Shown: positions 61,308 through 64,000 of the stretch, piece after piece
Numbering within the stretch: the first letter of the stretch is position 1
Layout of the letters: each line of letters opens with the position of its first letter
NCBI RefSeq assembly: GCF_001402875.1
Contig: NZ_CP012946.1
Span: 412,001-476,000, forward strand
Direction of reading: 5' to 3'
Length of the DNA stretch: 64,000 bases
Origin: Blastochloris viridis
Lineage (GTDB): Bacteria; Pseudomonadota; Alphaproteobacteria; Rhizobiales; Xanthobacteraceae
Notes under the pieces: generated by a model
Told to the model about the DNA's origin: nothing
Databases searched by the model: none
The model's input: only the letters and a program-made list of their open reading frames with translations
Program-made: the position numbers and the translations under genes

Positions 61308-61523
61308 CGCGCAGTCGGCGGGCGCGGTGCCGGGTCGACGCGAGTCCTGGAACATCCGCCACGATTTGCCATTCGAGACATGACCGCCGCGTTGGCTGTT
61401 GAAAGCTGGCGTCACGGCCGGGCGTGTTCGTAAAAGGGACACGTTCGCGCCCAACAGCCGGACCAGCGAAGACGGGCGCCGATTCGGAGTGGTTCGAAAC
61501 GGCGTCGGGACAGGGAGAGCCGA

Positions 61524-63059
61524 ATGCGACGCCGTCAATTGGTCATGGGTGCCGCCCTGCTGCCGGTGGTCGCCGCCGCCTATCTGCCGCTGATCCCACG
61601 CCTGACCGACGAGGTGTCGGCCCAGGACGCCGGCGGCACGCCGTTCGATGCCCACGTGGTGCGGCGGATGGCGCGCGAACTCGCTGCCAATCCCTACAAG
61701 GCTGGCAGCCAGAGCCTGCCGCGTCCGCTCGACGCCCTCAGCTACGACGCCTACCGCAACATCCGCTTCAACGCCGAGCGCGCGCTGTGGCATGGCGAGG
61801 GGTTGCCGTTCGAGGCGCAACTGCTCCACCGCGGCTTCTTGTTTCGCGACCGCGTCGACATTTTCGTTGTCACCGACGGCCGGGCGACGCCGGTCGCCTA
61901 CAGCCCCGATTTCTTCCGCTTCGAGCACGGCGTCGAGCGGCCCGACCCGAGCGCCGATCTCGGCTTCTCCGGCTTCCGCCTGCACGGCCTGCTCAACCGG
62001 CCCGATTATTACGACGAGGTCGTGGTGTTCCAGGGCGCGAGCTATTTCCGCGCGGTGGGCAAGGGCCAAAGCTACGGTTCCTCCGCGCGCGGCCTGTCGA
62101 TCAAGACCGGGGACGCTGGCGGCGAGGAGTTCCCGGTTTTCAAGGCGGTGTGGATCGAGCGCCCGCGCCCCGGCGGCGATTCCGTCGTGGTGCACGCGCT
62201 GCTCGACAGCCCGAGCGCGGCGGCGGCCTACCGCTTCACCATCCGGCCGGGCGATGCCACGGTGATGACGGTGGAGATGGCGCTCTACCCGCGGGCCGAC
62301 GTCGACCAGCCGGGTTTGGCGACGCTTACCAGCATGTTCCTGTTCGGCCCCAACGACCGCGACGGCATCGACGATTTCCGGCCGGCGGTGCACGACGCCC
62401 AGGGCCTCGCCATCCTCAACGGCAAAGGCGAGTTGCTGTGGCGGCCGCTGACCAATCCGCGCCGGCTCCAGGCGTCCGCCTTCGTCGACACCAATGTGCG
62501 CGGTTTCGGCCTGATGCAGGCGCAGCGCTCGTTCTTCGACTACCAGGATTTGGAGGCGCGCTACGAGCGGCGGCCCAGCGTGTGGGTCGAGCCGATCGGG
62601 GATTGGGGCGAGGGCGCGGTGCACCTGTTCGAGATCCCGACCCCGGAAGAGGTTCACGACAACATCGTCGCGTTCTGGCGGCCGAAAGACCCGCTGCGCA
62701 AGGGCGCCGAATACATCTACACCTACCGTCTGCACTGGACCTGGGACATGCCGGGCCGCGACGCTCGCGCCCGCTTCGCCGCCACCCGCGTCGGCGGCAA
62801 CGCCGAGCGGCGGCTGTTCGTGCTGGACGTCGTCGGCGACAACCTGCGCGGCGTCGCGGCCGAGGCGCTGCGGGTGGACGTCGGGGCGAGCGGGGGGGCG
62901 GTCACCAACGTCGTGCTGCAGCCCAACCCCGACATCGAGGGCTGGCGGCTGTCGTTCACGCTCGACACCGCGGGCCAGGATCTGGTCGAGCTGCGCGCCG
63001 AGGTGCTGCGCGGCGAGGAGCGCATGAGCGAAGCGTGGATCTATCGATGGACGCGGTAA
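61524..63059 (+). CDS. opgG: periplasmic glucan biosynthesis protein OpgG/MdoG
   Basis: A 511-residue periplasmic protein for synthesis of osmoregulated periplasmic glucans. The N-terminus MRRRQLVMGAALLPVV has twin arginines and could be a Tat signal, as in OpgD. The MdoG domain fills the rest (YDAYRNIRFNAERALWHGEG, SYFRAVGKGQSYGSSARGL). The stop overlaps the opgH start by 13 bases. OpgG is thought to modify the linear glucan made by OpgH. Confidence 0.94.
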   Translation: MRRRQLVMGAALLPVVAAAYLPLIPRLTDEVSAQDAGGTPFDAHVVRRMARELAANPYKAGSQSLPRPLDALSYDAYRNIRFNAERALWHGEGLPFEAQLLHRGFLFRDRVDIFVVTDGRATPVAYSPDFFRFEHGVERPDPSADLGFSGFRLHGLLNRPDYYDEVVVFQGASYFRAVGKGQSYGSSARGLSIKTGDAGGEEFPVFKAVWIERPRPGGDSVVVHALLDSPSAAAAYRFTIRPGDATVMTVEMALYPRADVDQPGLATLTSMFLFGPNDRDGIDDFRPAVHDAQGLAILNGKGELLWRPLTNPRRLQASAFVDTNVRGFGLMQAQRSFFDYQDLEARYERRPSVWVEPIGDWGEGAVHLFEIPTPEEVHDNIVAFWRPKDPLRKGAEYIYTYRLHWTWDMPGRDARARFAATRVGGNAERRLFVLDVVGDNLRGVAAEALRVDVGASGGAVTNVVLQPNPDIEGWRLSFTLDTAGQDLVELRAEVLRGEERMSEAWIYRWTR

Positions 63060-64000
63060 CTGTGCCGGCCGGCGTCGCGCCGGAATCCCCCGCCCCGGCG
63101 CTGCCGCCGGACTCGCCGCTGGCGATGCCGGTGCAGTCGCTCCGCGCCGCGCCGGCGGCGCGCCTGCGCCCGACCACGGCGCCGGCAAGGCTCGCCGCCC
63201 GGCGGGCGTTCGTGTTCGGCGGCGCGCTCGCGCTCACTGCGCTGGCCGCGGAGGAAATGTACGCGGTGCTCAACGTCGCCGGCCTCACCGTGCTGGAAAC
63301 GGTGGTGCTGGTGCTGTTCGTGGTGCTGTTCGCCTGGATCGCGTTCTCCTTCACCAACGCGCTGGGCGGCGCCATCGCCATGGCTCGGCGCGGCGATGGC
63401 GGGCTCGGCATCGATCCGGCATCGCCGCTGCCCGAACTGACCGGCCGCATCGCGCTGTTGATGCCGACCTACAACGAGGCGCCGGCGCGGGTGTTCGCCG
63501 GGCTGGAGGCGACCTGGCAGTCGCTGGTGGCGACCGGGCGGAGCGCGGCGTTCGACCTGTTCATCCTGAGCGACACCACCGACGCCGACGTCTGGGTCGC
63601 CGAGGAGGCCGGCTTCCTGGCGCTGCGCGCGCGCGCCGGCGGCGATGGCCGCATGTTCTATCGCCGGCGGCCGCGCAATATCGATCGCAAGGCCGGCAAC
63701 ATCGCCGATTGGGTGATGAGGTTCGGCGGCGGCTATGACAGCATGATCGTGCTCGACGCCGACAGCGTCATGACCGGCGAGGCGATGGTGCGCATCGCCG
63801 CGGCGATGGAGCAAAACCCCGGCGTCGGCCTGATCCAGACCTTGCCGGTGATCGTCGGCGGCCGCAGCCTGTTCGCCCGGGTGCAGCAGTTCGCCGGCCG
63901 GCTCTACGGCCCGCTAATCGCCCACGGGCTGGCGTGGTGGCATGGCCCCGACGGCAATTACTGGGGGCACAACGCCATCATCCGGGTGAGGGCGTTTGCC
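63047..64000 (+). CDS. opgH: glucan glucosyltransferase OpgH (3' partial)
   Basis: The first 318 codons are present; the gene continues past the window. After a Pro/Ala-rich cytoplasmic N-terminus there is a membrane span (TVLETVVLVLFVVLFAWIAF), then a GT2 domain with LMPTYNEAPARVF, the acidic pair in VLDADSVMTGEAM, and RRRPRNIDRKAGNIADWV. It is an inner-membrane enzyme that elongates beta-1,2 glucan from UDP-glucose. It begins inside the opgG 3' end, so the pair is translationally coupled. Confidence 0.93.
   Translation, partial: MDAVTVPAGVAPESPAPALPPDSPLAMPVQSLRAAPAARLRPTTAPARLAARRAFVFGGALALTALAAEEMYAVLNVAGLTVLETVVLVLFVVLFAWIAFSFTNALGGAIAMARRGDGGLGIDPASPLPELTGRIALLMPTYNEAPARVFAGLEATWQSLVATGRSAAFDLFILSDTTDADVWVAEEAGFLALRARAGGDGRMFYRRRPRNIDRKAGNIADWVMRFGGGYDSMIVLDADSVMTGEAMVRIAAAMEQNPGVGLIQTLPVIVGGRSLFARVQQFAGRLYGPLIAHGLAWWHGPDGNYWGHNAIIRVRAFA

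Noticed and set aside
60657..63188. Minus-strand open frame of 843 codons across the GNAT and opgG genes
   Set aside because: Shadow; both plus-strand genes have clear family motifs and ribosome binding sites.

Overview
The window is high-GC chromosomal DNA of an alphaproteobacterium, most likely of the order Hyphomicrobiales (Rhizobiales). The evidence is the gene order mraZ-rsmH-ftsL-ftsI-murE...ftsQ-ftsA-ftsZ-lpxC-bamD-recN-ligA, the long FtsZ tail, the CtrA-like site before ftsQ, an alphaproteobacterial S21, a cstA-ybdD pair and a TipF-like degenerate EAL protein. I cannot name the genus from sequence alone.

Layout. 1-6 kb: a methionine/one-carbon block (ArsR-methyltransferase fusion, metF, a small coiled-coil gene, metH). 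6-12 kb: a 27-residue membrane peptide gene, an extensin-like M15-fold lipoprotein, the RNase P RNA gene with its promoter (minus strand), ybdD-cstA and a WD40 protein. 12-13.4 kb: a small AT-rich, apparently foreign island with two unrecognised genes, a perfect 13-bp hairpin and a decayed IS1-family transposase. 13.4-15 kb: an AmpD-type amidase and a TerB-DnaJ protein. 15-39.5 kb: the division and cell wall (dcw) cluster, opened by an MraZ operator made of three 10-bp-spaced repeats. This cluster lacks murF and ddl, the two D-Ala-D-Ala steps, and carries a vapBC toxin-antitoxin pair on the opposite strand between murC and murB. It runs on through lpxC, bamD, recN and ligA. 39.5-42.6 kb: a LuxR solo, purU, rpsU with a TTG start, and a cold shock gene.

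42.8-44.7 kb holds the most interesting system: a cobalamin riboswitch, then a 48-residue peptide gene overlapping (ATGA) a radical SAM/SPASM enzyme gene. This is a B12-controlled RiPP locus of the kind I recall being named CbpA/CbpB in protein family collections. I know of no described product.

44.9-64 kb is mostly housekeeping: a DUF3592-like protein, panD-SDR-pepP, SemiSWEET, a second cold shock gene, a secreted glucosaminidase, hisZ-hisG, a protein deglycation pair (LMW phosphatase and fructosamine kinase), a K+/H+ antiporter, a TipF-like degenerate EAL protein, an orphan HMA metal chaperone, a PfkB sugar kinase, an acetyltransferase, and opgG-opgH for periplasmic glucans (opgH runs off the end). 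REP-like and other short dispersed repeats sit in several intergenic gaps. I saw no tRNA, rRNA, CRISPR array or prophage.
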